A stretch of 64,000 nucleotides of DNA from Cupriavidus basilensis OR16 (GCF_000243095.1 NZ_AHJE01000017.1:1-64000); one strand, 5' to 3'. Numbered from the stretch's first letter, positions 45,620 to 59,257 are shown. Made by a program: numbers and translations. Notes: generated from the letters alone by a model not told the origin.

Positions 45620-46522
45620 ATGAGCACCGCGAAGAAGAAGGGCCTGGGCCGCGGACTGGAGGCCCTGCTGGGTGGTCCGGCCGAAATCGTCGACGCCGTG
45701 AAGCAGGAGGGCGCCCCCTCCGTGCTCCGTCTGGACCAGCTCCAGCCCGGCAAGTACCAGCCGCGCACGCGCATGGACGAAGGCGCGCTGCAGGAGTTGG
45801 CCGCGAGTATTCGCGCCCAGGGCCTGATGCAGCCGATCCTGGTGCGCCGCGTTGCCGAGCCGGACCGCTACGAGATCATTGCCGGTGAGCGACGCTTCCG
45901 CGCATCCAAGATCGCCGGACTCGACGAAGTGCCTGTGCTGGTCAAGGACGTGGCCGACGAAGCTGCAGCCGCGATGGCGCTCATCGAGAATATCCAGCGC
46001 GAAGACCTCAACCCGCTGGAAGAAGCGCAGGGCATCATGCGCCTGGTGCGCGAGTTCAATTTCACGCATGAGCAGGCGGCGGAATCGGTAGGGCGCTCGC
46101 GCAGCGCGGTGTCCAACCTGCTGCGTCTCTTGAACCTGGCCCAACCCGTCCAGACCATGCTGATGGCTGGCGATCTCGACATGGGCCACGCCCGCGCGTT
46201 GCTCTCCGTCGACGGCGCCAATCAGATCACACTCGCCAATCAGATAGTTAATAAACGTTTATCGGTGCGCGAGACCGAAAAGCTGGTAGCCTCCACCCTC
46301 AAGCCCTTTGACCTCAGGCTGCAGAAGCCGAACAACGGCACGCCGGCGCGCGATGTGGCGCGACTCGAGGAAGAGCTATCCGACGTGCTTGGCCTGTCGG
46401 TGCAGATCAAGCTGAGCGTGCGGGGCAAAGGCCAACTTACCATTCACTTCACCAGCAATGATGCGCTCGACGGTGTGCTGACACGCCTGCGCGAGCCCGG
46501 CGAAAGCCCGTCTCCCGCCTGA
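45620..46522 (+). CDS. parB: Chromosome-partitioning protein ParB
   Basis: A 300-residue CTP-dependent clamp. The N-terminal ParB box GERRFRASKIAG and IENIQREDLNPLEEAQ, the central helix-turn-helix (EQAAESVGRSRSAVSNLLRL) that reads parS, and the C-terminal dimerisation domain are all present. The start KKKGLGRGLEALLGG is canonical and includes the ParA-interaction segment. It acts on the parS sites at 42394-43908. Confidence 0.92.
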   Translation: MSTAKKKGLGRGLEALLGGPAEIVDAVKQEGAPSVLRLDQLQPGKYQPRTRMDEGALQELAASIRAQGLMQPILVRRVAEPDRYEIIAGERRFRASKIAGLDEVPVLVKDVADEAAAAMALIENIQREDLNPLEEAQGIMRLVREFNFTHEQAAESVGRSRSAVSNLLRLLNLAQPVQTMLMAGDLDMGHARALLSVDGANQITLANQIVNKRLSVRETEKLVASTLKPFDLRLQKPNNGTPARDVARLEEELSDVLGLSVQIKLSVRGKGQLTIHFTSNDALDGVLTRLREPGESPSPA

Positions 46523-46957
46523 GCGCGGAATTTCCCAAAAATAGTGCGCGATTAACGGTCGCTGCCGGTCCGCTGCAGATCGGTGCATTTTGGTGCGGGC
46601 CGGTTTTGGCGCGGTCTGCGTGCGACTGCGCCAGGTTTGCGCTCGGCCGATAAACGACCATGGTGCGCCGCCAGCCAAGGCGGATCAATTACCTGGCGCG
46701 TTATTGGTATGCGTCGGCCGCGCGCGCACTATGGGCTCGTGGCGAATGCAAGCGGAATGCGGACTGTTGCAAGGCGTCTGTAAGCAGATTGACTCGCATG
46801 GTGCATTCCTCGTAAAATCGTGCGGTTTGAATTCCGGCCGGTCCAGAATAGTTCCGGGGCGGATTAAATGGCCGGCAAATGGCAGGCTGCTCGGTCCGTG
46901 AGCGAACGGCGCGTGAGCAAACGGCGAGCGCACGGCAATAAGCAGAGGCAATAGCAG
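46523..46957. other. Intergenic region upstream of the ATP synthase operon
   Basis: 435 bp between parB and atpI. It holds the promoter at 46789-46818. Overlapping open frames here have no family resemblance. The segment after the promoter is the atpI leader. Confidence 0.6.
46789..46818 (+). promoter_or_regulatory. Promoter of the ATP synthase operon
   Basis: TTGACT (46789-46794), 18-bp spacer, TAAAAT (46813-46818). It lies about 140 bp before atpI and is the best sigma-70 match in the interval. Confidence 0.55.
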
Positions 46958-47458
46958 GTGGTTTCAGATCGTCAGGATGCTGGTCGGAAGAAAGACTGGC
47001 AGACGCGTGATGCCTGGGAAGACGAGGCAGAGCGCGAAGAAGAGGCGGTCGATCCGCTGTCGCGCGTCGAGGCGGAAACGCTGTTCGGCGAGCACGCGCT
47101 GCGCCCTTCGCGCATGACGCCCGGCAGGGTCGTGCTGGCGCAGGTTGCGGTTACTTTGTTGTCGGCCATTGCCTGGCGACTGTTTGCTGGCGGCAACGCC
47201 GGCGCGGCGGGTTGGTCGGCACTGTTCGGCGGCACGGTGTGTTTCGTGCCCAGCGGTTTCTTCGCGCTGCGGCTCTGGATGGCGCGCGAGCGTCCCTCGA
47301 TCAGCGGACTGGTGGTCGGCGAGGCGATCAAGGTGTTTGCCACCGCCGGACTGTTCGTCCTGGTAGTGGTGTTGTACAGCGAGTTGCGCTGGGTACCGAT
47401 GCTGGTCACGTTCCTGCTTGCCCTCAAGACCTACTGGGTCGCGTTGGCGATTCGCTGA
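46958..47458 (+). CDS. atpI: ATP synthase protein I (AtpI)
   Basis: A 166-residue membrane protein starting with GTG 46958. A charged N-terminal tail of about 55 residues is followed by four hydrophobic segments (VVLAQVAVTLLSAIAWRLFA onward) ending LLALKTYWVALAI. AtpI helps assemble the c-ring or carry Mg2+ into the complex. The position directly before atpB is canonical. Confidence 0.85.
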   Translation: MVSDRQDAGRKKDWQTRDAWEDEAEREEEAVDPLSRVEAETLFGEHALRPSRMTPGRVVLAQVAVTLLSAIAWRLFAGGNAGAAGWSALFGGTVCFVPSGFFALRLWMARERPSISGLVVGEAIKVFATAGLFVLVVVLYSELRWVPMLVTFLLALKTYWVALAIR

Positions 47459-47592
47459 GGGTGTGCCCCAGGGCAGGCCGGCCAGGCGCGGTAGGTCGGA
47501 TAAGTGTGCTTCTCGTCGAAGTGGGGCACGAAAACAGAATATCAAGATGTTTTTGCGTGGCGCGTCACAACAGTGAAGCGCGGCGTGGATAA

Positions 47593-48567
<975 letters not shown>

Positions 48568-48572
48568 TTTAA

Positions 48573-48896
<324 letters not shown>

Positions 48897-48995
48897 TTCT
48901 TTTCGGTCTGCATGATGCTGACGGGCGGCGCGGGCCACTTAGCCTGGCCGCCCTTGCGCATTTATCTGTAGTTTGATTACCGAAAGGAACACACC

Positions 48996-49466
48996 ATGAA
49001 TCTGAACGCAACGTTTTTTGCGCAGATGGTCGTGTTCTTCATCCTGTGGTGGGTAGTTGCCAAATTTATTTGGCCGCCGCTGGTGAAGGCGCTCGACGAA
49101 CGCGCAAAGAAGATCGCCGATGGCCTCGCCGCCGCCGAAAAAGGCAAGGCTGAGCTCGAACTCGCCAACAAGCGTGTGGACCAGGCCCTGGCCGAAGCCC
49201 GCACCGAAGGTGCTCAACGCGTCGCTGACGCCGAGAAGCGCGCTCAGCTGACGGCTGACGAGATCAAGCAAAACGCCCAGGCAGAAGCCGCACGCATCAT
49301 TGCCCAGGCCAAGGCCGAAGCCGAACAGCAAGTCACCCGCGCGCGCGAGCAATTGCGCGACCAGGTTGCCGTGCTGGCCGTCAAGGGTGCCGAGCAGATC
49401 CTCAAGCGCGAAGTGAACGCGCAGGTCCACATGGATCTGCTCAATCAACTCAAGGCTGAGCTCTAA
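48996..49466 (+). CDS. atpF: ATP synthase F0 subunit b (AtpF)
   Basis: 156 residues: one N-terminal membrane helix ([20 protein letters not shown]) and a long Ala/Glu/Lys-rich helix that forms the peripheral stalk dimer. It has the normal length and sits 2 bp before atpH. Confidence 0.92.
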   Translation: MNLNATFFAQMVVFFILWWVVAKFIWPPLVKALDERAKKIADGLAAAEKGKAELELANKRVDQALAEARTEGAQRVADAEKRAQLTADEIKQNAQAEAARIIAQAKAEAEQQVTRAREQLRDQVAVLAVKGAEQILKREVNAQVHMDLLNQLKAEL

Positions 49467-49468
49467 TC

Positions 49469-50008
49469 ATGGCTGAAACCGCAACCATTGCCCGTCCCTA
49501 CGCCGAGGCGCTGTTCCGCGTCGCGACCGAATCGAGCGGCAATCTGGATGCATGGTCCGAGCTGGTGTCGGAAATGGGGCAAGTTGCCGCCAATCCCGAC
49601 ATGAAGGCGGTGGCTGGCGATCCGAACGTGCACGGCGACAAGCTGAGCGCACTGTTCCTGTCGGCCCTGAAGTCTCCGGTCAACGACGAAGCCAAGCGCT
49701 TCGTCAGCCTGCTGGTGGATAACCACCGCCTGTCGGTATTGCCGGAAATCGCCGAGCAGTTCCATGCGCTCAAGAACGACCGTGAAGGGTCGGCTGATGT
49801 CGAGATCACGAGTGCCTTCCCCCTTGAGGGCGCAAGCCTGACCGACCTCGTCGCCGCGCTCGAACGCAAGTTCGGCCGCAAGCTGCAGCCCTCGGTTGCG
49901 GTGGACCCGTCGCTGATTGGCGGCGTGCGCGTCAAGGTCGGCGACGAAGTGCTCGACACCTCCGTGCGTGCGCGCCTGGCAGCAATGCAAGTGGCGCTGA
50001 CCGCATGA
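49469..50008 (+). CDS. atpH: ATP synthase F1 subunit delta (AtpH)
   Basis: 179 residues, linking the peripheral stalk to the top of F1. The N-terminus [14 protein letters not shown] and the C-terminal [20 protein letters not shown] are the family signatures. Confidence 0.92.
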   Translation: MAETATIARPYAEALFRVATESSGNLDAWSELVSEMGQVAANPDMKAVAGDPNVHGDKLSALFLSALKSPVNDEAKRFVSLLVDNHRLSVLPEIAEQFHALKNDREGSADVEITSAFPLEGASLTDLVAALERKFGRKLQPSVAVDPSLIGGVRVKVGDEVLDTSVRARLAAMQVALTA

Positions 50009-50057
50009 TGCGCGAGAAGCGCACCAGCCGACGGATTGAAGAATTAGGAGCATTGTG

Positions 50058-51599
50058 ATGCAACTGAACCCCTCAGAAATCAGCGAGCTGATCAAGTCCC
50101 GCATCTCGGGTCTTGGCGCCGACGCTGAAGTGCGCAACACCGGCACGGTGATTTCCGTGACCGATGGTATCTGCCGCGTGCACGGCCTGTCCGGCGTGAT
50201 GCAGGGCGAGATGCTGGAATTCCCCGGTAACACGTTTGGTCTCGCACTGAACCTCGAGCGCGACTCTGTCGGCGCCGTGGTGCTGGGCGACTACGAACAC
50301 ATTTCGGAAGGCGACCCGGTCAAGTGCACCGGCCGCATTCTCGAAGTGCCGGTTGGCAAGGAACTGCTGGGCCGCGTGGTCAACACGCTGGGTCAGCCGA
50401 TCGACGGCAAGGGCCCGATCAACGCCAAAGAATCCGACGTGATCGAAAAGGTTGCCCCTGGCGTGATCGCACGTCAGTCGGTCAGCCAGCCGGTGCAGAC
50501 CGGCCTGAAGTCGATCGACGCGATGGTGCCGATCGGCCGTGGCCAGCGCGAGCTGATCATTGGCGACCGCCAGACCGGCAAGACGGCCGTCGCTGTCGAC
50601 GCCATCATCAACCAGAAGGGCAAGGGCGTTTTCTGCGTCTACGTGGCAATCGGTCAGAAGGCTTCGACCGTGAACAACGTGGTGCGCAAGCTCGAAGAAC
50701 TGGGCGCGATGGAGTACACCATCGTCGTGGCTGCCACGGCATCGGACTCCGCCGCCATGCAGTACCTGGCTGCCTACGCCGGTTGCACGATGGGCGAGTA
50801 CTTCCGCGACCGCGGCGAAGACGCGCTGATCGTCTATGACGACCTGACCAAGCAAGCCTGGGCCTACCGCCAGGTGTCGCTGCTGCTGCGCCGCCCGCCG
50901 GGCCGCGAAGCTTACCCTGGCGACGTGTTCTACCTGCACTCGCGTCTGCTCGAGCGCGCAGCCCGCGTGAACGCCGACTACGTCGAGAAGTTCACCAAGG
51001 GCGCAGTGACCGGCAAGACCGGCTCGCTGACCGCGCTGCCCGTGATCGAAACGCAAGCTGGCGACGTGTCCGCTTTCGTGCCGACCAACGTGATCTCGAT
51101 CACCGACGGCCAGATCTTCCTGGAAACCGACCTGTTCAACGCCGGTGTGCGCCCCGCAATCAACGCCGGTATCTCGGTGTCGCGCGTTGGTGGTGCCGCC
51201 CAGACCAAGGTTGTCAAGAAGCTCTCCGGCGGTATCCGTACCGACCTGGCCCAGTACCGTGAACTGGCTGCGTTCGCGCAGTTCGCTTCCGACCTGGACG
51301 ATGCCACCCGCAAGCAGCTGGAGCGCGGCCGCCGCGTGACGGAACTGCTCAAGCAGGCTCAATACCTGCCGCTGCAGGTGTGGCAGCTGGCCGCGTCGCT
51401 GTACGCAGCCAACAACGGCTTCCTCGACAACGTGGAAGTGAAGGACATTCTCCCGTTCGAGAAGGGCCTGCACGACCATCTGAAGACCAAGTACGCCGAC
51501 CTCATCAACCGTATCGAAGATTCCAAGGATCTGTCGAAGGAAGATGAAGCCACGCTGCGTGCCGCGATCGAGGATTTCAAGAAGTCCGCCGCGTTCTAA
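50058..51599 (+). CDS. atpA: ATP synthase F1 subunit alpha (AtpA)
   Basis: 513 residues, non-catalytic nucleotide-binding subunit. The phosphate loop is GDRQTGKT, and [10 protein letters not shown] carries the arginine that reaches the catalytic site. ATG 50058 follows TAGGAG; a GTG one codon earlier is possible. It is complete. Confidence 0.94.
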   Translation: MQLNPSEISELIKSRISGLGADAEVRNTGTVISVTDGICRVHGLSGVMQGEMLEFPGNTFGLALNLERDSVGAVVLGDYEHISEGDPVKCTGRILEVPVGKELLGRVVNTLGQPIDGKGPINAKESDVIEKVAPGVIARQSVSQPVQTGLKSIDAMVPIGRGQRELIIGDRQTGKTAVAVDAIINQKGKGVFCVYVAIGQKASTVNNVVRKLEELGAMEYTIVVAATASDSAAMQYLAAYAGCTMGEYFRDRGEDALIVYDDLTKQAWAYRQVSLLLRRPPGREAYPGDVFYLHSRLLERAARVNADYVEKFTKGAVTGKTGSLTALPVIETQAGDVSAFVPTNVISITDGQIFLETDLFNAGVRPAINAGISVSRVGGAAQTKVVKKLSGGIRTDLAQYRELAAFAQFASDLDDATRKQLERGRRVTELLKQAQYLPLQVWQLAASLYAANNGFLDNVEVKDILPFEKGLHDHLKTKYADLINRIEDSKDLSKEDEATLRAAIEDFKKSAAF

Positions 51600-51673
51600 C
51601 CGCGCAATTCCACGAAACTGTGCTGGCACCGTTGCCATGACGGTGCCGGTGCGGCACGAATGGAGAGGAAGAT

Positions 51674-52549
51674 ATGGCCGGAACGAAAGAAATTCGAACC
51701 AAGATCAAGAGCGTGCAAAACACGCGCAAGATCACCAAGGCGATGGAGATGGTCGCCGCGTCCAAGATGCGCAAGGCGCAGGAACGGATGCGCAACGCCC
51801 GTCCCTACGCTGAGAAAGTGCGCAATATCGCGGCGCACCTGGCTGCGGCCAACCCCGAGTTCAAGCACCCGTTCATGGTGGCACGCGAGATCAAGCGCGC
51901 CGGCATGATCGTGGTAACGACGGACAAGGGGCTGTGCGGCGGCATGAACACGAACGTGCTGCGTGCGGTAACCAATGAGCTGCGTGAGCTGCAAAGCCGC
52001 GGCGTGGAGGTGCAGAGCACCGCCATTGGTTCCAAGGGCTTGCAGTTCATGGGCCGCATCGGCGCCAAGGTGCTCTCGCACGTGGTGCACCTCGGTGACA
52101 CCCCGCATCTGGAAAAACTGATCGGTGCCATCAAGGTCCAGCTCGACGCCTTCACCAATGGTGAAGTCGATGCTGTGTACCTGGCTTACACCAAGTTCAT
52201 CAATACGATGAAACAGGAGCCGATGGTGGAGCAGCTGCTGCCGCTCCCCGCCGACAAGTTTGCCCAGACCGAAGATGAAAAGCGCGCCTACTCGTGGGAT
52301 TACATCTACGAGCCCGACGCACAGACCGTAGTGGAAGAGCTGTTGGTCCGCTACGTCGAAGCGCTGGTGTACCAGGCCGTGGCCGAAAACATGGCGTCCG
52401 AGCAATCGGCGCGCATGGTGGCCATGAAGGCGGCATCCGACAATGCCAAGAACGTGATCGGCGAACTGCAACTGGTCTACAACAAGACCCGTCAGGCAGC
52501 GATTACCAAGGAACTGTCGGAAATCGTCAGCGGTGCCGCAGCCGTCTAA
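51674..52549 (+). CDS. atpG: ATP synthase F1 subunit gamma (AtpG)
   Basis: 291 residues, the rotor shaft. The N-terminal helix [20 protein letters not shown] and the C-terminal helix [15 protein letters not shown] are the conserved coiled-coil halves. It is complete, with GAGAGGAAG upstream. Confidence 0.93.
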   Translation: MAGTKEIRTKIKSVQNTRKITKAMEMVAASKMRKAQERMRNARPYAEKVRNIAAHLAAANPEFKHPFMVAREIKRAGMIVVTTDKGLCGGMNTNVLRAVTNELRELQSRGVEVQSTAIGSKGLQFMGRIGAKVLSHVVHLGDTPHLEKLIGAIKVQLDAFTNGEVDAVYLAYTKFINTMKQEPMVEQLLPLPADKFAQTEDEKRAYSWDYIYEPDAQTVVEELLVRYVEALVYQAVAENMASEQSARMVAMKAASDNAKNVIGELQLVYNKTRQAAITKELSEIVSGAAAV

Positions 52550-53986
<1,437 letters not shown>

Positions 53987-54131
53987 GCGGCGTCTTTCGC
54001 TGCCAGCGTCGTAGTGGCGGCCTAGCGACGGACAGCAATGTCCGGGGCGGGCGGCCGCATTTGGCCTGGCAGCGGAATACTTGCTTCCTGGCAACGGGAA
54101 GCCGAAGCTTTCAGGGACTAAAGGAATTCAC

Positions 54132-54548
54132 ATGGCAACCATTCTTGTAGACGTCGTCAGCGCCGAATCGTCGATCTTCTCCGGTCAGGCGAAGTTCGTG
54201 GCGCTGCCGGGCGAGTCGGGCGAGCTGGGTATCCTGCCGGGCCATACGCCGCTGATTACGCGTATCCAGCCGGGCGCGGTGCGCATCGAGAAAGCAGACG
54301 GCAGCGAAGAGTTCGTGTTCGTGGCCGGCGGGATTCTCGAAGTCCAGCCCAAGCATGTCACCGTGCTGGCGGACACCGCCATCCGCGGCGGCGACCTCGA
54401 CGAAGCCAAGGCGCAGGAAGCCAAGCGCGCCGCCGAGGAGTTGATGCAGAACCAGAGCAGCGATCTCGACCTGGCACGTGCGCAGGGCGAGCTGGCTGTG
54501 GCTACTGCGCAACTGGCTGCCATCGCGCGCCTGCGCCGGAAACGGTAA
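54132..54548 (+). CDS. atpC: ATP synthase F1 subunit epsilon (AtpC)
   Basis: 138 residues, with the N-terminal beta sandwich ([20 protein letters not shown]) and two C-terminal helices that can inhibit ATP hydrolysis. It is the last gene of the operon, with a terminator 48 bp downstream. Confidence 0.93.
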   Translation: MATILVDVVSAESSIFSGQAKFVALPGESGELGILPGHTPLITRIQPGAVRIEKADGSEEFVFVAGGILEVQPKHVTVLADTAIRGGDLDEAKAQEAKRAAEELMQNQSSDLDLARAQGELAVATAQLAAIARLRRKR

Positions 54549-54589
54549 GAAAACAAGGCCGCCCAACCGGGTGTCTTTTGGCGGTGGCG

Positions 54590-54622
54590 AAAAAAAGGCA
54601 GCTGCGAGGCTGCCTTTTTTTT
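54590..54622. terminator. Bidirectional terminator after atpC
   Basis: GGCAGC (54597-54602) and GCTGCC (54609-54614) with loop TGCGAG, flanked by seven A on the left and eight T on the right. It can stop transcripts from either strand. Confidence 0.9.
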
Positions 54623-54652
54623 ATCCCAACGACTATTCTGTCGGCTCAGGAC

Positions 54653-54688
54653 AAAAAAAAAGCGCGCGGGCCGGGGAGGCACCGCGCG
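54653..54688 (-). terminator. Minus-strand intrinsic terminator with no gene
   Basis: CGCGCGG (54663-54669) pairs with CCGCGCG (54682-54688). The nine A at 54653-54661 read as nine T after the hairpin on the minus strand. No minus-strand gene ends here. Confidence 0.7.
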
Positions 54689-54689
54689 G

Positions 54690-55201
54690 ACGGGAAAATC
54701 CCTTCGAGGGGTCAATTCGAAGGAACGGGTAAGGTCCAGGTCAACCAACAGGCGCTAACCACTCTCTTTGTGGTTCAGCACTCGGTCAGGCGGTATTGAT
54801 CGCATTCAGACGATCCAACCAGCCGGAACCGGCAAGCGCCAACATCATCTCAACCTGGTACACCGATCACAGGCGTCGCCTGCGATCCGGTCAATCTGGG
54901 TGGGAATGCTTCCTTAGGCTTTCTTCACTGACGCCCTCCCTTTCTGTTTGGGGGAGGGAGCGCCTTTCACAAAAACTGATTGTGTTAAAGCATTGTGGGG
55001 GAAACTTTTGGGGATGGCAGTAACAAAATGTATCGGTTTGCAAGAAGTTGAAAGCGCGGTAACCAAATAAATGTCTAAATAGGCATGTTAATCCACATGC
55101 TACCGCACTCGCCGTCAGGCGGCGGGAACATCACCACGCGGCGCGGGTCCGATAGTTTTTGCTGATTCGCCATCCGCCTTGCGGTCCGGCCCTCGATTGC
55201 C
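54690..55201. other. Gap after the ATP synthase operon; possible minus-strand small RNA
   Basis: About 510 bp without a protein gene. A perfect CCTTCGA/TCGAAGG hairpin (54701-54723) lies just upstream, on the minus strand, of the orphan terminator at 54653-54688. This arrangement would suit a short structured RNA on the minus strand. I see no convincing promoter. The rest of the gap is featureless. Confidence 0.3.
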
Positions 55202-56308
55202 ATGCCGCGCTCCTTCTCCGTTTTCCCCTTTCCCCAGGCCCCGCGCCGTATCGCAGAACGCCTTGTCCAGCATAGGCTGGCGGTGTTGCTGGCCACGTCT
55301 TTCATCGCGCTTGGCCAGGCTGGCGCGGCCGAGGCACAGGCCCCCGCCGGTGTGCTGTGGCAAGGGGAACTGGACGGCCACGTCCAGGTATCGCTGACGA
55401 TATTTCCGCGCGCGGGGACCGAAGCGATCGACGGCACCGCCCGTTACGATTCAATGCTTGCCGCCGCGCCGCGTCAACTCGATGGCCAATTGACATCCGA
55501 CGGACGGTTGATCGTGCGCGAGCGCGATACCGGCCAGGAGCCGGTTGCGTATCCCCAGGCTCGCGACGGCGCACGTTTCGAGGGCATGGTCTCCGCCGAT
55601 AGGTTGAGTGTCAGCGGGGAATGGATGAATACCGACGGGACCGGCCGCCAGGCATTAACGCTAACACGCAAGGCAATCTATCGCGAGCGCACCGTGGATG
55701 TGGCTGGGGCGCGGCTTACCGAACGCTATCCCGAAACGGGTCGCCCGCGCCTGGATGCCCTGATTGCGTCACTGCGCGCCGGCGGCTGCGGAGCGGGCGA
55801 GCAGGAATGCCGCAGCGCGATCGAGCTGACGCGGCTGGATGCCGGCAACGTCAGCCTGCTGCGTACCACCTGGCGCTACAGCGGTGGCGCGCATGGCAGC
55901 CTCGACTATGTGAGTGGCAACTGGCGGCGCCAAGCCCCGCAAGGCGCAACGGCGTCCGCGCCAGCTCCCCAGCCGGTCTATCGCCGGGTCGCGCTAGCCG
56001 ATCTCCTGCGGCCCGGCGACGCTTGCCTGCGAACATTCAACGATGAGCTACAGGCTGCGCTGAAGCGGCAGGGCGCAGCTGAACCCGCGCGTGGCGTGCT
56101 CGACGCACAAGCTCTGCAGGAATCACGGCTCCCGTTTACCCTGTACCGCGGTGGCGTGGTGTTGCACTATGCCCCCTACGCGGTCGGCCCGTTTGCGCAG
56201 GGCTCTTACCAGGTGGCGGTGCCGTTCGCGCGGCTGGGCAGTTGTGCCCGCCCGGCCGCTACCGGCCGCGACAATTCCCCCGAACCCTTTGAGAAGGAAT
56301 CGACGTGA
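55202..56308 (+). CDS. Secreted DUF3298 (RsiV-like) protein
   Basis: A 368-residue protein. A signal-like segment (RLAVLLATSFIALGQAGAAE) follows about 25 leading residues, so the true start may be downstream of ATG 55202. The middle is beta-rich and unknown. The C-terminal third, VLHYAPYAVGPFAQGSYQVA, matches the DUF3298/RsiV C-terminal domain, which in some proteins senses cell-envelope stress or binds lysozyme. It is translationally coupled to the next gene (GTGA overlap). Confidence 0.7.
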   Translation: MPRSFSVFPFPQAPRRIAERLVQHRLAVLLATSFIALGQAGAAEAQAPAGVLWQGELDGHVQVSLTIFPRAGTEAIDGTARYDSMLAAAPRQLDGQLTSDGRLIVRERDTGQEPVAYPQARDGARFEGMVSADRLSVSGEWMNTDGTGRQALTLTRKAIYRERTVDVAGARLTERYPETGRPRLDALIASLRAGGCGAGEQECRSAIELTRLDAGNVSLLRTTWRYSGGAHGSLDYVSGNWRRQAPQGATASAPAPQPVYRRVALADLLRPGDACLRTFNDELQAALKRQGAAEPARGVLDAQALQESRLPFTLYRGGVVLHYAPYAVGPFAQGSYQVAVPFARLGSCARPAATGRDNSPEPFEKEST

Positions 56309-56736
56309 GCGAGATGCAGACAGCCATTCGCGGCATGCTGGCGATGAAGACGGTAGCCGTGGCCGGCCTGTCCGGGCACCCGGACCGCCCCAGCCATGAG
56401 GTAGCCGCCTACTTGCAGCGCCAAGGCTATCGCATTGTCCCCGTCAATCCGCGCCATGCGGGCGAGCGCATCCTGGGCGAGACCTGCTACGCCAGCCTGG
56501 CAGATGCGGCCGCGGCGCTGGCCGGGATCGGGCAGCGCATCGAATGGGTCGATATCTTCCGCCGTGCCGTCGATGTGCCACCGGTGGTCGAGGATGCCAT
56601 CGCGATCAGGGCCCGTGGCGTCTGGCTGCAGCTCGGCATTGTCAATGACGAGGCTTTCGGTCGGGCCACTGCCGCCGGGTTGCTGGCGGTGCAGGACCGC
56701 TGCAGCAAGATCGAGCTGATGCGCCGCGCTGCCTGA
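56305..56736 (+). CDS. CoA-binding domain protein (Rossmann fold)
   Basis: 143 residues from GTG 56305. The fold is visible as TVAVAGLSGHPDRPSHEVAA, YRIVPVNPRHAGERILGE, and VWLQLGIVNDEA, as in small succinyl-CoA-synthetase-like CoA-binding proteins. No catalytic His domain is attached. The function is unknown. Confidence 0.8.
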   Translation: MSEMQTAIRGMLAMKTVAVAGLSGHPDRPSHEVAAYLQRQGYRIVPVNPRHAGERILGETCYASLADAAAALAGIGQRIEWVDIFRRAVDVPPVVEDAIAIRARGVWLQLGIVNDEAFGRATAAGLLAVQDRCSKIELMRRAA

Positions 56737-56795
56737 GCCCGCTAAACTAGCCACCTCAGGTCCCAATCCAGCCCTCAATCCAGCCCAACGCAGCC

Positions 56796-57752
56796 ATGGC
56801 CATCGATCCCCAGCTTCTCGACTACTACCGCCGGCTTTCCGAACGCTACGCCGGCCAGCCTGAGCCGGCCGGTGCCGCGGACCGGCGAGCGCGCTTCGCC
56901 GAGATCGCGGCGACCTCGGTCGTGCCCGACCCGGAAGGCATCAAGGCCACCGACATGGAGCTGGCGTTGCCCGGCCGCACCCTCGCGGCGCGGTTGTTCC
57001 GCCCGGAAGGCGTGGCCGAGCCGCGTCTGATCGTCTATTTCCACGGTGGCGGCTGGGTGGTGGGCTCGCATGACACGCATCACAGCGTGGCAGCGCTGCT
57101 CGCGGCCGACACCGGCTGCGCGGTGGCCAGCGTGGACTACCGGCTGGCGCCGGAGCATCCGTTCCCCGCGCCGTGCGACGACGCGCTGCAGGCGGTGCTG
57201 TGGTTCGCCGAGCAGCGCGTGCGCTTGCGCCTGGACGCGGGCTTCCTGGCCGTGGCGGGCGACAGCGCGGGCGGGCACCTGGCCGCGCAGGCCGCGCGCT
57301 GGGCCAATGCGCACGGACGCCCAGGCCTGGTCAACGCCCAGTTGCTGATCTATCCCGTGGCCGCGCCGGTGCTGGCTAGCGAAAGCTATCGCGCCTTCGC
57401 GGATGGCCCCGGCCTCACGCGCGACGAAATGGCCTGGTTCTGGACGGAATTCATCGGTGCCGAGCGCCTTGCCGCCGGCGCCGCCATCGAAGACACGCGC
57501 ATCCACCTGATGGGCGCCGCGCCACAGCACCTGCCCCCGGCCAGCGTGGTGATGGTGGCCGCGCACGACGTGCTGCGCGACGATGGCCTGGCCTACGCCG
57601 ACTACCTGGTGCGCTACGGCGCGCCGGTGATCACGCTGGAGGCAAGCGGCATGACGCACGGCTTTGCCCGCCTGCAACCCGACGCCCCGCGCGCGCGCGA
57701 ATGGATGCGCCGCGCCGCGCAGGCCTTCAAGGAACTGGCGGCGGACATCTAA
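56796..57752 (+). CDS. Alpha/beta hydrolase, hormone-sensitive-lipase type esterase
   Basis: 318 residues. The oxyanion motif HGGGW, nucleophile GDSAGG, acid in AAHDVLRDDGLAYA and histidine in GMTHGFAR are complete. The family cleaves short-chain esters. It lies between the CoA-binding gene and hemE, same strand. Confidence 0.85.
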   Translation: MAIDPQLLDYYRRLSERYAGQPEPAGAADRRARFAEIAATSVVPDPEGIKATDMELALPGRTLAARLFRPEGVAEPRLIVYFHGGGWVVGSHDTHHSVAALLAADTGCAVASVDYRLAPEHPFPAPCDDALQAVLWFAEQRVRLRLDAGFLAVAGDSAGGHLAAQAARWANAHGRPGLVNAQLLIYPVAAPVLASESYRAFADGPGLTRDEMAWFWTEFIGAERLAAGAAIEDTRIHLMGAAPQHLPPASVVMVAAHDVLRDDGLAYADYLVRYGAPVITLEASGMTHGFARLQPDAPRAREWMRRAAQAFKELAADI

Positions 57753-57806
57753 GCTGCCGGCAGCGGCCGGCCCATCCCGTAAAATGGCGGTCTTACGAGG
57801 ATGACC

Positions 57807-58898
57807 ATGACCGCATTGCAGAACGATACCTTCCTGCGCGCGCTGCGCCGGCAACCGACCGAGTACACCCCGCTGTGGCTGATGCGCCAGGCGGGGCGCT
57901 ACCTGCCCGAATACAACGCTACGCGCGCTCGTGCCGGCAGCTTCCTCGGCCTGGCCAAGAACCCGGCCTATGCCACGGAAGTTACCCTGCAGCCCCTCGA
58001 GCGCTATCCGCTCGACGCGGCCATCCTCTTCTCCGACATCCTGACCGTGCCCGATGCCATGGGCCTCGGGCTGTCGTTCGCGCAGGGCGAGGGTCCGCGC
58101 TTTGCCCACCCGTTGCGCACCGAAGGCGACGTCAAGAAGCTGGCGGTGCCCGACATGGCCTCCCTGTCCTACGTGTTCGACGCGGTCAGCGAGATCCGCC
58201 GGGCACTGGTGCAGGATGGCCGCCAGCGCGTGCCACTGATCGGCTTCTCGGGCAGCCCCTGGACGCTGGCCTGCTACATGGTCGAAGGCGCCGGCTCGTC
58301 CGATTTCCGCACGGTCAAGGCCATGATGTACAGCCGCCCCGACCTGATGCACCGCATCCTGGAGATCAACGCGCAGGCCGTGTCGGCCTACCTGAATGCG
58401 CAGATCGAGGCAGGTGCCCAGGCCGTGATGCTGTTCGACACCTGGGGCGGCACGCTGGCCGACGGCATGTACCAGGCGTTTTCCCTGGCCTATATGCGTC
58501 AGGTGTTGGCCGGACTCAAGCGCGAGCACAACGGCGAGCAGGTGCCGGCCATCGTGTTCACCAAAGGCGGTGGCCTGTGGCTGGAAGCGCTCACCGAGAT
58601 CGGCGCCGATGCGCTCGGCCTGGACTGGACGGTCAACCTGACACAGGCGCGCCGCCGCACGGGTGGCAAGGTGGCCCTGCAGGGCAATATCGACCCCAAT
58701 GTGCTGTTTGCGCCGGAAGCGGCGATTCGCGAGCAGGTGCGTGGCGTGCTCGACAGCTACGCCGCCGCTGGCGGCAGCGACGGACACGTCTTCAATCTCG
58801 GCCACGGCATCTCCCAGTTCACTCCGCCCGAGAATGTGACGGTGCTGGTGGATGAGGTGCATCGCTACAGCCGACAACTGCGCACCGCTGCAAGGTGA
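57807..58898 (+). CDS. hemE: Uroporphyrinogen decarboxylase
   Basis: This removes four carboxyl groups from uroporphyrinogen III to give coproporphyrinogen [21 protein letters not shown] is the substrate-binding signature, and [17 protein letters not shown] carries the key Asp. [12 protein letters not shown] and the C-terminal [13 protein letters not shown] are typical. ATG 57807 is favoured because GAGG lies 7 bp upstream; ATG 57801 is also possible. 363 residues, complete. Confidence 0.93.
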   Translation: MTALQNDTFLRALRRQPTEYTPLWLMRQAGRYLPEYNATRARAGSFLGLAKNPAYATEVTLQPLERYPLDAAILFSDILTVPDAMGLGLSFAQGEGPRFAHPLRTEGDVKKLAVPDMASLSYVFDAVSEIRRALVQDGRQRVPLIGFSGSPWTLACYMVEGAGSSDFRTVKAMMYSRPDLMHRILEINAQAVSAYLNAQIEAGAQAVMLFDTWGGTLADGMYQAFSLAYMRQVLAGLKREHNGEQVPAIVFTKGGGLWLEALTEIGADALGLDWTVNLTQARRRTGGKVALQGNIDPNVLFAPEAAIREQVRGVLDSYAAAGGSDGHVFNLGHGISQFTPPENVTVLVDEVHRYSRQLRTAAR

Positions 58899-59078
58899 CA
58901 GCCGGTGCACGTCTTCCCTCCCACCCGGGGGTACCGCCTGTGCGGCGCAGCGAGCCGCCCTCGCGCGCCGCACCCGGACGGGCGGGTGCCGGGGGAGGCT
59001 TGCCCGAAGCGCTGTCAAGTAAACTATTTTGCAATATTTCTCCCTTTCGGTGCCGGTTCGCGCTTGTCAAGGCTTGAC

Positions 59079-59087
59079 TTATGCACA
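59079..59087 (+). promoter_or_regulatory. DnaA-box-like site 1
   Basis: TTATGCACA fits the relaxed consensus TTWTNCACA. It is one of two such sites before priA. Confidence 0.45.
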
Positions 59088-59257
59088 TCAATGGGTTTTC
59101 CGCAGTGCAAGAGCGGGTTAGTCCTTAACTCATCTGAGGGGGGTCTCCAAGTCCTTGATTTACAAGGGATTGCATCTAGCCATGCACAGGCTGGAATGCC
59201 AGTGGGAGCCTTGTTTTACGGGGCTTGGCGGGAACACCGGACGAGTTTTCAACAAAG

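Noticed and set aside
56775-59018. 747-codon minus-strand frame opposite the esterase and hemE
   Set aside because: Antisense shadow.
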